A stretch of 64,000 bases of DNA, from positions 19,027-83,026 of the forward strand of contig CAYVQC010000012.1 in NCBI GenBank assembly GCA_964453995.1. The letters run 5' to 3'. Both the position numbers and the translations under genes were made by a program. Of this stretch, positions 17,357 through 25,327 are shown piece after piece. The notes under the pieces were generated by a model. It searched no databases. It had not been told where the DNA came from and was given only the letters and a program-made list of their open reading frames with translations. The number at the start of each line of letters is the position of its first letter. Within the stretch, counting starts at the first letter, position 1. Origin of the DNA: SKVR01 sp964453995 (GTDB lineage: Bacteria > Bacteroidota > Bacteroidia > Bacteroidales > UBA7960).

Positions 17357-17542
17357 ATGGACAAATTAAAAATCAAAGGAAACTGGAATGAAATAAAAGG
17401 AAAATTAAAGCAAAAGTATTCTCAGCTAACCGACGATGACCTGCTGTATGTAGAAGGCAAGGAAGATGAATTGATTGGTCGCTTGCAGCAAAGACTTAGC
17501 AAAAGTAAGGAGGAAATCGAATACGAACTTAGCAGATTATAG
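17357..17542 (+). CDS. CsbD-family stress protein
   Basis: A 61-residue, highly charged helical protein with the CsbD signature: KLKIKGNWNEIKGKLKQKY at the N-terminus and ELIGRLQQRLSKSKEEIE at the C-terminus. CsbD proteins accumulate under general stress in many bacteria; their molecular function is unknown. It is followed 61 bases later by a small two-helix membrane protein on the same strand, so the pair is probably co-expressed under stress. Confidence 0.88.
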   Translation: MDKLKIKGNWNEIKGKLKQKYSQLTDDDLLYVEGKEDELIGRLQQRLSKSKEEIEYELSRL

Positions 17543-17603
17543 AGTGCCAGCTCTCTTGGGATTACCCATTCCATAATTGCCTAACCTTTAAATATATACT
17601 ATC

Positions 17604-17813
17604 ATGAAAGTTCTTGGAATCATACTTATCGTGTTGGGATTACTATTTGCAATTTTTACGGGTGTTACTTTCCAACAGGAAGAACCTGTTCTGGAAATTG
17701 GAAATGTTGAAGTAACACAAGAAGAAGAACACGAAGTAAACTGGACTCCCTGGCTGGGAGTAGCAGTAATTGTTGTAGGCGGTGTGCTTGTTTTTGCCGG
17801 TCGCAAGAAGTAA
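17604..17813 (+). CDS. Small membrane protein, two helices
   Basis: A 69-residue protein that I cannot assign to a named family with confidence. It has an N-terminal helix (about 2-22, VLGIILIVLGLLFAIFTGV), an acidic periplasmic stretch (EEPVLEIGNVEVTQEEEHEV), and a second helix (about 48-65, WLGVAVIVVGGVLVFAG) ending in RKK, which gives a cytoplasmic C-terminus. It is the likely operon partner of the CsbD gene. A strong bidirectional terminator follows. Confidence 0.72.
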   Translation: MKVLGIILIVLGLLFAIFTGVTFQQEEPVLEIGNVEVTQEEEHEVNWTPWLGVAVIVVGGVLVFAGRKK

Positions 17814-17853
17814 TTCTGCAAAAAAATACCCTGCTTATGTCAAAGGGAAACAC

Positions 17854-17884
17854 AAAAAAAACCGGGCCTAACCCGGTTTTTTTT
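17854..17884. terminator. Bidirectional terminator between convergent genes
   Basis: ACCGGG (17861-17866) pairs with CCCGGT (17872-17877). The stem is extended by A-run/T-run pairing on both sides, so each strand ends in a run of T. It separates the small membrane protein gene (plus) from the sugar porter gene (minus). Confidence 0.85.
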
Positions 17885-17927
17885 ATGGAAATTACTCTAA
17901 ATATCCGTTTTTCTTATATCCTTTGTA

Positions 17928-19355
17928 TTATTCCTGTTCCCTGGAAATATCTTCCAGTGTGCGTCCTTTGGTTTCGGTAACAAATCTGCGAACTACAATG
18001 AAAGCCACAATGCCAAAAGCAGCATAAATACCATAAGAAATTCCAAGTCCTATGGATGCCAGCAAAACGGGGAAAGTAATGGTAATCAAGAAATTTGAGC
18101 CCCATTGCACCAACCCGGCAACGGCCAGCGCGGCACCCCTGAATTTGTTGGAAAACATTTCACCCAACATTACCCACATAATGGGACCCCAGGTAAATGC
18201 AAAGAAAGCAATGTATCCATTGGCGGCCAGCAAGGCGAGTATTCCACTTCTGCCGCCCATTTCTATTCCATCAGCAGCATCGCTGGCGCCAAAGGCAAAA
18301 ATAATCGCCAGCAAACCAAGCATTACCGCCTGGCCCAAAGCTCCTATCATCAGCAATGGTTTTCGTCCTACTTTGTCTACCAGGTAAATCGCCACGAAAG
18401 TAAATAAAACATTTACTGACCCGCTGATCACATTGGTGAGCAATGCATCTGCTTCCTTAAAGCCAGCCGCCTGCCAAAGTACCGATCCATAATAAAACAC
18501 CACGTTAATCCCGGTAAACTGCTGCAAAGCAGCAAGGGCCATTCCTACCCATATGATCGGATGTATTTTGCCGGTTTTGGAATTAACAATATCACTGAGG
18601 CGGGGTTTGCGTTCCCTCACTACAGTGTCCATGATCTCGTCAACCTGTTTCCTGGCCAGTTCAAAATTGGTAAGTTTTGCCAGTACGTCCATCGCTTTTG
18701 CGGTTTTTCCGGCAGCTACCAGGAATCTTGGCGACTCAGGAATAAACAACAGCAAGAGGAAAAACAGTGAAGCAGGAAAGATCTCAACCCAAAACATCCA
18801 CTGCCAGGTTTGAAAACCCCACCAAAAATCTGCAGAGGCTCCCCCCGAAGCATTAGCAAGGTTATAATTGCTGAAAAACGCAAAGAACAAACCCAGTACA
18901 ATGGCCAGTTGTTGCAGTGAGATAAGCCTTCCACGAATGTGGGGTGGAGCTATCTCACCAATATACGCTGGTGAAAGAATACTGGCAGCACCTACGGCTA
19001 GACCTCCCAAAATACGATAAATAATGAACTGGCCGGATGTGTCTGAGATACCCGAACCCCATGCACTTACTACGAATGCTGCTGCTGCTATTATCAGTAC
19101 ATGCTTTCTGCCATATTTATCAGCAAGTGTACCAGCAAAAAAAGCACCTGCAGCACAACCCAAAAGCATGGATGCAACACTGAAACCAATTTCTACATCA
19201 TCAATGCCAAAACTTAGCTTCAATGCTCCAACGGTGCCGTTGATTACTCCGCTGTCGAAGCCAAATAAAAAGCCCCCAAGGGCAGCTACAGCAGATAAAA
19301 AAATAATGCGGGGTAAATTGGAATGCCCCTTTGTCTGATCAGAAATATTATTCAT
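17928..19355 (-). CDS. MFS sugar porter family transporter (XylE/GLUT type)
   Basis: Inner-membrane sugar:proton symporter of 475 residues with 12 helices. Family motifs are all present: GFDSGVINGTVGAL in helix 1, DKYGRKHVL between helices 2 and 3, PESPRFLV before the central loop, QQFTGINVVFYYG in helix 7, DKVGRKPLL between helices 8 and 9, and TETKGRTLEDI at the C-terminus. It is divergent from the isomerase - DoxX - oxidoreductase cluster that begins at 19618, and probably imports the monosaccharide, or oxidised sugar, that this cluster releases. The substrate itself cannot be read from the motifs. Confidence 0.93.
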   Translation of the reverse strand: MNNISDQTKGHSNLPRIIFLSAVAALGGFLFGFDSGVINGTVGALKLSFGIDDVEIGFSVASMLLGCAAGAFFAGTLADKYGRKHVLIIAAAAFVVSAWGSGISDTSGQFIIYRILGGLAVGAASILSPAYIGEIAPPHIRGRLISLQQLAIVLGLFFAFFSNYNLANASGGASADFWWGFQTWQWMFWVEIFPASLFFLLLLFIPESPRFLVAAGKTAKAMDVLAKLTNFELARKQVDEIMDTVVRERKPRLSDIVNSKTGKIHPIIWVGMALAALQQFTGINVVFYYGSVLWQAAGFKEADALLTNVISGSVNVLFTFVAIYLVDKVGRKPLLMIGALGQAVMLGLLAIIFAFGASDAADGIEMGGRSGILALLAANGYIAFFAFTWGPIMWVMLGEMFSNKFRGAALAVAGLVQWGSNFLITITFPVLLASIGLGISYGIYAAFGIVAFIVVRRFVTETKGRTLEDISREQE

Positions 19356-19617
19356 AATTCTAAAACGGATTAGTTATTAAAATAAACCATAAAATCAGCC
19401 AGGCTTTACACTACGATTGCATGCAGAACCACCTTAAAAATGGGACTTTTACGAACCTTGCCTGTTTAAGGTTTGTAAATATAGGATAATTTTTTCTCCA
19501 CTGCAGAAATACAGTGCAATTTCACCTTTAAATGAGTAAATTTCCTTCCTTTTTTGGGTAATTCTTGTAAATTTGACCAAAAGTTTGACAGGCATCCCAC
19601 AATAAACTTAACTTGCT

Positions 19618-20490
19618 ATGAAAAACACAAACAGGATACCCCTTCAAAGGCTCTTTCTTTTGACGGGACTAATTTTTTTGGGACAATTTCTTATGGCTTG
19701 CAACGAAAAAGAAACAACAGAAAAATACATCGGAATCCAGCTCTGGTCAGTAAGAAATGCCATGAACGAGAATCCTGAAAATACACTGCAGGCATTGGGT
19801 GAAATGGGATATGCATTTGTGGAAGCAGCCGGCTATAACAACGGGAAATTTTACGGGATGGATCCCCAGGTTTTTCGTGAGCTGGTAAATGCCCATGGAA
19901 TGGATTTTCTCAGCTCACATGTTATGTTGCCTATTGAGGGAATGGATGAGGGGGAGATCATGCAGTGGTGGCAAACATGTATTGATGCTCACCAAAAAGC
20001 AGGTGTAAAATACCTTGTGCAAGCCGCAATGGGGGGTGAAGCATCACAAAACATTGAAGCTCTTGATCGCTACATTGAAATGTTCAATACGGTTGGAGAA
20101 ATGGCACAGGAAGCAGGTATTAAGTTTGGCTTTCACAACCATGCTGTGGAGTTTCAAACAATTGACGGGCAGGTGATTATGGACCGTATGCTTCAAAATA
20201 CCAATCCCGACTATGTCTTTTTCCAGCTTGACCTTTACTGGATAAATCAAGGAGGTGCCGATCCTGTGGATTACTTCCAAAAATATCCCGGCAGGTTTGC
20301 CCTTTGGCATGTAAAGGATCAGGCAGAACTGGGAGCCAGTGGCCAGATAAATTTTGAAAGAATATTTAATGCCGCTGATCAATCGGGAATGGAATACCTG
20401 GTAGTAGAAGTGGAAAATTACAATTACAACCCATTGGAAAGCGTCAGGATAAGCCTTGACTATCTTATCGATGCCGATTTTGTGCAATGA
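19618..20490 (+). CDS. Sugar phosphate isomerase/epimerase-like TIM-barrel lipoprotein
   Basis: A 290-residue protein with a signal peptide and lipobox FLMAC (Cys28), followed by an AP-endonuclease-2/xylose-isomerase-like TIM barrel. Typical strands are KYIGIQLWSVRNAM, FGFHNHAVEF, FFQLDLYWINQGG (Asp of the metal site) and ALWHVKDQ, and the C-terminal acidic motif is LVVEVENYNYNP. Members exported to the periplasm are often found beside Gfo/Idh/MocA oxidoreductases and DUF1080 proteins, where they act on 3-keto sugars or related intermediates. Here it is the first gene of exactly such a cluster (19618-25087). The exact reaction is unproven. Confidence 0.85.
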   Translation: MKNTNRIPLQRLFLLTGLIFLGQFLMACNEKETTEKYIGIQLWSVRNAMNENPENTLQALGEMGYAFVEAAGYNNGKFYGMDPQVFRELVNAHGMDFLSSHVMLPIEGMDEGEIMQWWQTCIDAHQKAGVKYLVQAAMGGEASQNIEALDRYIEMFNTVGEMAQEAGIKFGFHNHAVEFQTIDGQVIMDRMLQNTNPDYVFFQLDLYWINQGGADPVDYFQKYPGRFALWHVKDQAELGASGQINFERIFNAADQSGMEYLVVEVENYNYNPLESVRISLDYLIDADFVQ

Positions 20491-20579
20491 TATACTGCCG
20501 GCTTTTTCACCAGGAATCTTTCTTTGAAATTAGTTTGAAATACTACACTTACCAACAATAAAACTGAACATAACCCAAT

Positions 20580-21062
20580 ATGAACAAAAACACGTATACC
20601 CCAACCCAGCTTACCATGCTGGTGGCATTGCGGGTAGCCATAGGCTGGCACCTGATGTACGAAGGAGTAGTTAAGATAATGCAGCCCTCATGGTCATCCT
20701 ATGCTTACCTGATGGACAGCAAAGGGTGGTTCTCAGGACTATTCCAGGGCATGGCTGCCAACCCCGGTTTAATGGAGGTAGTAGACTTTCTCAATGTATG
20801 GGGTCTCACTCTTGCTGGCTTTGGCCTCATTGTCGGAATCTTTGCCAACGTATCAAAGATTGTGGCAATGATCATGCTCCTGTTTTACTTTGTTGCACAC
20901 CCTCCACTGATGACAGCAGAATACTTATTCCCGGGAGAGGGAAGCTATCTTTGGGTCAATAAAAACCTGATCGAGTTGCTGGCCGTTGCCGTATTGTTTG
21001 TATTTCCCACAGCACATATCATCGGGATTGACAGATTAATTAGAAATATCAGAAAAAAATAA
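20580..21062 (+). CDS. DoxX-family membrane protein
   Basis: A 160-residue protein with four membrane helices. The family pattern is visible: RVAIGWHLMYEGVVKI at helix 1, a short amphipathic region (WSSYAYLMDSKGWFSG), helix 2 (VWGLTLAGFGLIVGIFANVS), helix 3 (MIMLLFYFVAHPP) and a final helix near the end. DoxX/DoxD proteins are linked to quinone-coupled oxidation in some systems. The stop codon overlaps the start of the next gene (TAATG at 21060-21064), so it is translationally coupled to a periplasmic oxidoreductase. I infer a role as membrane electron acceptor or partner for these oxidoreductases. Confidence 0.85.
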   Translation: MNKNTYTPTQLTMLVALRVAIGWHLMYEGVVKIMQPSWSSYAYLMDSKGWFSGLFQGMAANPGLMEVVDFLNVWGLTLAGFGLIVGIFANVSKIVAMIMLLFYFVAHPPLMTAEYLFPGEGSYLWVNKNLIELLAVAVLFVFPTAHIIGIDRLIRNIRKK

Positions 21063-22657
21063 TGGACGAAAAAACTCCCCACCAACAAAATAATGCTTCC
21101 GGTAAAGGAATAGGCAGGCGCGACCTTCTGAAAAGCCTTGCTACACTGCCCATAGCCGGTGCCCTGCTTTACGGGGCATTCCGAAAAAAACAACTGGAAC
21201 ACTACAAACACAACAAGCTCCTTAAAACCCTGAGCCTCGATACCGGAACCGTTGAAGCACCTGCGGTTGTAAGTCAGCGTAACGGCAACCATGAAACCTT
21301 GAGAATAGGCATTATTGGCACTGGCGGCAGAGGACTTTACCTCATGAGAGCACTGGGCTACATCCAGCCAAAATGGATCGATGAATGGACCGAATCTGCC
21401 CGCATCAACAAGCAGGATAACAGGCTGCAGATTTACCAACAAATGGAAGATCTCAATGTGGAAATTACAGGCATTTGCGACGTTTTTACCGTGCATCGTG
21501 ATGCCGCACTCGAAGCATCTGCCAATGTTTACCGTACCGGACGTAACGGCAAAAAAGGCCAGCCAGCAAAAGTTTATAAAAACTACCGCGATTTACTTGC
21601 CGCTGATGATATTGATGCAGTGGTAATTGCTACCCCTGATCACTGGCATGCCCAAATGATTATCGACGCTGCCAATGCCGGCAAACACATTTACGCTGAA
21701 AAACCTCTAAGCCTTACTGTCGAAGAAACCTTTGCCATTGAAAAAGCAGTAAAGGAAAACAATGTGATCTTTCAGCTCGGACACCAAAACCGCCAAATTG
21801 AGAGTCACATTAAGGCAAAAGAAGTTATTAAAAGGAACATCCTGGGAAAGATCACTATGGTGGAAACCTTTACCAACAGGAATTCACCCTGGGGGGCCTG
21901 GGTGTATGACATTCACCCTGATACCAATCCACAAAATGTTGACTGGAAACAGTTCCTGGGCAGTGCCCCCGATCATCCCTTCAGCCCCGAAAGATTCTTC
22001 CGCTGGCGCTGCTGGTGGGACTACAGCACTGGCCTAACCGGTGATCTTTTTACCCATGAATATGATGTGGTAAACCAGGTTCTTGAAGTAGGAATCCCCG
22101 ATAGTGCTGCCGCAACAGGGGGTATCTATTATTGGAAGGATGGCCGGGAAGTGCCCGATGTGCTACATGTAAGCTATGAATTCGAAAAACTGGAGCTCAA
22201 CCTGCTTTACAGCGCTACCCTGGCCAACAGCCAGCACCGTAAAAAAACATTCTTCGGTCACGATGCCTATATGGAGCTCGACAACGACCTGGTGGTCTAT
22301 GCCGACCGCGACTCTACCCGCTTCAGAGAAGCCATTGAAGATGGCGTGGTTCCTACACAATCACCCATGATTACCCACGTTCCCGGAAGAGGAAGCATTG
22401 ATGCCATCTCCTCTCCCACTGAGCAATATTTTGCCCAGAGGGGATTGTTGTATACCTACCGGGCCGGTCAGCAGGTAGATACAGCCCACCTTCACATAAA
22501 AGAATGGATCGATGGAATCAGGAAAGGCACACCGGTAAGTTGCGGCATAAAAGAATCAGTAGATGAGGCTATTACAGCTCATCTGGGTACCATATCTTAC
22601 CGCAACCAGAAAAAGGTTTTCTGGGATAAAGACAAAAAAGAAATTGTTTTCGGATAA
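21062..22657 (+). CDS. Gfo/Idh/MocA-family oxidoreductase, Tat-exported (first)
   Basis: A 531-residue NAD(P)-dependent sugar oxidoreductase with an N-terminal twin-arginine region (GRRDLLKSLATLPIAGALL), which suggests export in folded form with bound cofactor. Rossmann motif: LRIGIIGTGGRGLYL (about 81-95). The catalytic-lysine motif is AEKPLSLTVEE. There is a long insertion between the Rossmann start and DICDV-equivalent ITGICDVF, typical of this Bacteroidota subgroup. The substrate-binding domain contains WKQFLGSAPDHPF and RFFRWRCWWDYSTGLTGDLFTH. In the known 3-keto-glycoside pathway such enzymes oxidise C3 of a glycosyl unit, and the DUF1080 gene downstream fits that role. Confidence 0.9.
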   Translation: MDEKTPHQQNNASGKGIGRRDLLKSLATLPIAGALLYGAFRKKQLEHYKHNKLLKTLSLDTGTVEAPAVVSQRNGNHETLRIGIIGTGGRGLYLMRALGYIQPKWIDEWTESARINKQDNRLQIYQQMEDLNVEITGICDVFTVHRDAALEASANVYRTGRNGKKGQPAKVYKNYRDLLAADDIDAVVIATPDHWHAQMIIDAANAGKHIYAEKPLSLTVEETFAIEKAVKENNVIFQLGHQNRQIESHIKAKEVIKRNILGKITMVETFTNRNSPWGAWVYDIHPDTNPQNVDWKQFLGSAPDHPFSPERFFRWRCWWDYSTGLTGDLFTHEYDVVNQVLEVGIPDSAAATGGIYYWKDGREVPDVLHVSYEFEKLELNLLYSATLANSQHRKKTFFGHDAYMELDNDLVVYADRDSTRFREAIEDGVVPTQSPMITHVPGRGSIDAISSPTEQYFAQRGLLYTYRAGQQVDTAHLHIKEWIDGIRKGTPVSCGIKESVDEAITAHLGTISYRNQKKVFWDKDKKEIVFG

Positions 22658-22731
22658 CGGCATAGTGCATGAATGCCAGAATCCCGAAGGCTTTACGGAT
22701 CAATCATATATTAACTAAAACCCAATAAACA

Positions 22732-24207
22732 ATGAAAGAACAAATCTCCAGAAGAAAGTTTATCGGCAATTCAGCGATGGCCGCTGCAGGGTTTACCATA
22801 TTACCCAGCACGGTAATCAGCGGACTGGGGCATAAGGCTCCCAGCGATAAGCTGAACATTGCCGGTGTGGGTGTGGGTGGAAAAGGTTTCCGCCTGATGC
22901 GGGATATGCAATCAGAAAACATCGTAGCCCTCTGCGATGTAGACTGGCGCTATGCCAAAGGTTGCTTTGACTATTTCCCCAAAGCAAAAAAATACTGGGA
23001 CTGGCGTAAGATGTATGATGAAATGATCGACGATATTGACGCAGTGGTAGTTGCCACAGCCGACCATACCCATGCTGCCATCGCTGCCCATGCCATGGTA
23101 TTGGGAAAACATGTTTACGTTGAGAAGCCCCTCACCCATAGCGTTTATGAATCGCGGCTGCTTACCCGGCTGGCTGATGAGTACAAAGTGGCTACATCCA
23201 TGGGCAACCAGGGCGCTTCCGGAGAAGGTGTAAACCTCATTTGTGAGTGGTTATGGAATGATGAGATCGGTGAAGTGACAAAAGTTGAAGCCTTTACCGA
23301 CCGGCCTATCTGGCCCCAGGGCCTCAACACACCTACTGAGGTAATGCGCGTTCCTGATACCCTCAACTGGGATCTTTTTGTAGGACCCGCTCCCATGCGC
23401 CCCTACCATGAGATTTATACCCCGTGGAATTTCCGTGGCTGGTGGGATTATGGCACCGGTGCCCTGGGTGATATGGCCTGTCATATTCTTCACCCTGTTT
23501 TCAAGGGCCTCAAATTGGGGTATCCTACCCGCGTGCAGGGAAGCTCAACGCTCTTGTTGAAGGATTCTGCCCCACAGGCCGAAAAAGTAAGGATCATTTT
23601 TCCCGAAAGAAACCCCGGCAGCGATGTAAAAATTGCCCTGCCCGAGGTGGAAGTTACCTGGTATGATGGTGGTCTGAGGCCGGTTATGCCCGACGGCTGG
23701 CCCGCCGGTCGCAATATGAATGACGATGGTGGAGGGGTTATTTTCCACGGCACCAAAGACACACTCGTATGTGGTTGTTATGGCCGCCGTCCATGGCTGC
23801 TGTCAGGACGGGTGCCTGATGTTCCCAAAACACTAAGGAGAGTAGAACTTTCGCATGAAATGGACTGGGTTAGGGCATGCAAGGAACCGGCAAATGACAG
23901 GACCGAAACCGCATCTCCATTCTCAGAAGCAGGCCCGTTTAACGAAATGGTGGTAATGGGCGTTCTGGCTGTGCGCTTACAGGATCTTCACAAAGAATTG
24001 GAATGGGATGGACAAAACATGCAGTTTACCAATATCGGAGATGATGAATCCTTCAGGATCGTAATCGAGGATGGCTTTAAAATTACCGATGGCCACCCCA
24101 CCTTCGACAAAGACCTTACCGACCCCGTTAATGCAAAAGCTTTTGCAGCAGAATTAATACAACATACATACAGGCAGGGATGGGACCTGCCCCCAATGCC
24201 TAGATAA
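22732..24207 (+). CDS. Gfo/Idh/MocA-family oxidoreductase, Tat-exported (second)
   Basis: A 491-residue paralogue with a clear Tat signal (SRRKFIGNSAMAAAGF). The Rossmann motif is NIAGVGVGGKGFRLM, CDVDW follows the second strand, and the catalytic motif is YVEKPLTHSVYESR. Other typical stretches are NWDLFVGPAPMRPYH and RGWWDYGTGALGDMACH, whose His is usually in the active site. It differs from the first oxidoreductase in N-terminal length and in lacking the insertion, so the two probably act on different substrates or in opposite directions (oxidation and re-reduction at C3). It lies 74 bases downstream in the same operon. Confidence 0.9.
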   Translation: MKEQISRRKFIGNSAMAAAGFTILPSTVISGLGHKAPSDKLNIAGVGVGGKGFRLMRDMQSENIVALCDVDWRYAKGCFDYFPKAKKYWDWRKMYDEMIDDIDAVVVATADHTHAAIAAHAMVLGKHVYVEKPLTHSVYESRLLTRLADEYKVATSMGNQGASGEGVNLICEWLWNDEIGEVTKVEAFTDRPIWPQGLNTPTEVMRVPDTLNWDLFVGPAPMRPYHEIYTPWNFRGWWDYGTGALGDMACHILHPVFKGLKLGYPTRVQGSSTLLLKDSAPQAEKVRIIFPERNPGSDVKIALPEVEVTWYDGGLRPVMPDGWPAGRNMNDDGGGVIFHGTKDTLVCGCYGRRPWLLSGRVPDVPKTLRRVELSHEMDWVRACKEPANDRTETASPFSEAGPFNEMVVMGVLAVRLQDLHKELEWDGQNMQFTNIGDDESFRIVIEDGFKITDGHPTFDKDLTDPVNAKAFAAELIQHTYRQGWDLPPMPR

Positions 24208-24313
24208 AATACTATTGTCAAACCCGGCAGGTGCAACATGGGGCAATCTCCATGAATTAAGATATGGAGTTAAGCCAGTTCCATGTTCATACTGCCATAA
24301 AACAAGTAAACAT

Positions 24314-25087
24314 ATGAGAAATGTAAAATTTATCGCAGTATTGCTGAGCATGTTTGCTGCAGGGGGCCTTTTGAGCTCTTGCGGACCAGCTAACCAGCAG
24401 CAGGAAGAAACGGAGGAAACAGCTATGAATACACTTACACCCCAGGAAACGGAAGATGGTTTCTTCCTCCTGTTTGATGGTGAATCTTTTGAAGGATGGC
24501 GAGGCTATAACAAGGAAGCATTCCCGGCAGAAGGATGGATCATTGAAGAAGGAGCACTAAAGGTAACTGGCGCCGGAACAGGAGAAGCAGGCGGACAAGG
24601 TGGAGATATTATTTATGACCGCAAGTTCCTGGACTTTCATCTGAAACTGGAATGGAAAGTATCACCTGGCGGTAACAGCGGTATTTTCTACCTGGGCCAG
24701 GAAATAGAAGGCGAGCCAATCTGGAAATCAGCACCCGAGATGCAGATCCTGGATAACGAAAAACATATTGATGCCAATCTGGGCGTTGATGGAAACCGCC
24801 AGGCAGGCTCTCTTTATGACCTCATTCCTGCCGATCCGCAAAACGCAAAGCCCGCCGGCGAATGGAACCTGGCCGAAGTTCTTGTTTACAGAGGCACCGT
24901 GGTGCATAAGCAAAACGGTGAGGTTGTACTTGAATATCACCTGGGTACTCCAGACTGGGAAGAGAAAGTAGCAAACAGCAAGTTTGCCGATTTTCCATGG
25001 TTTGGCAAATATGAGCCAGGCTATATCTCCCTGCAGGATCATGGCGATGATGTGTGGTTCAGAAATATTCGCATCAAGGAATTATAA
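24314..25087 (+). CDS. DUF1080 lipoprotein (3-keto-disaccharide hydrolase / 3-keto-glycoside lyase-like)
   Basis: The 257-residue form starts at 24314 (MRNVKFIAVLL) because that gives a signal peptide with lipobox LLSSC (Cys23); the open frame runs on upstream to 24215 without sense. The mature part is one concanavalin-like DUF1080 domain with the hallmark LFDGESFEGWRGYN, DFHLKLEWKVSPGGNSGIFY, EMQILDNEKH and DHGDDVWFRNIRIKEL. Characterised DUF1080 members cleave glycosides already oxidised at C3, by hydrolysis or elimination. Its place after two oxidoreductases and an isomerase gives a complete oxidise - cleave - reduce set in the periplasm. It ends in a good terminator. Confidence 0.88.
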   Translation: MRNVKFIAVLLSMFAAGGLLSSCGPANQQQEETEETAMNTLTPQETEDGFFLLFDGESFEGWRGYNKEAFPAEGWIIEEGALKVTGAGTGEAGGQGGDIIYDRKFLDFHLKLEWKVSPGGNSGIFYLGQEIEGEPIWKSAPEMQILDNEKHIDANLGVDGNRQAGSLYDLIPADPQNAKPAGEWNLAEVLVYRGTVVHKQNGEVVLEYHLGTPDWEEKVANSKFADFPWFGKYEPGYISLQDHGDDVWFRNIRIKEL

Positions 25088-25110
25088 AAAGCAATCACTT
25101 GAACTTTTGA

Positions 25111-25140
25111 AAAGGAAGGTTAACCAGCCTTCCTTTTTTT
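25111..25140 (+). terminator. Rho-independent terminator after the DUF1080 gene
   Basis: AAAGGAAGG (25111-25119) pairs perfectly with CCTTCCTTT (25128-25136) and a T run follows to 25140. Confidence 0.85.
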
Positions 25141-25270
25141 TATCCTTTAGCCCCATCCAATACCGGCAAAAAATACTTCGTGATCTATTCCGCAACAAGA
25201 AAAATGTACACCAGAAAACAACACTTACATTGAATCACCCTGATGGAATACGGTCAAAACTTTTACCCAC

Positions 25271-25302
25271 AAAAAAACCCGGATTAAAAAATAACCCGGG
25301 TT
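25271..25302 (-). terminator. Terminator of the long minus-strand polysaccharide utilization operon
   Basis: AACCCGG (25276-25282) and CCGGGTT (25296-25302) form the stem. Read on the minus strand, the hairpin is followed by seven T (25277-25271). It sits 26 bases beyond the stop of the last gene of the operon. Confidence 0.78.
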
Positions 25303-25327
25303 AGATAATACTATACTCAGATAATGC

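Noticed and set aside
24215..24313. Longer N-terminus of the DUF1080 protein
   Set aside because: The extra 33 codons hide a perfect lipoprotein signal peptide that begins at 24314.
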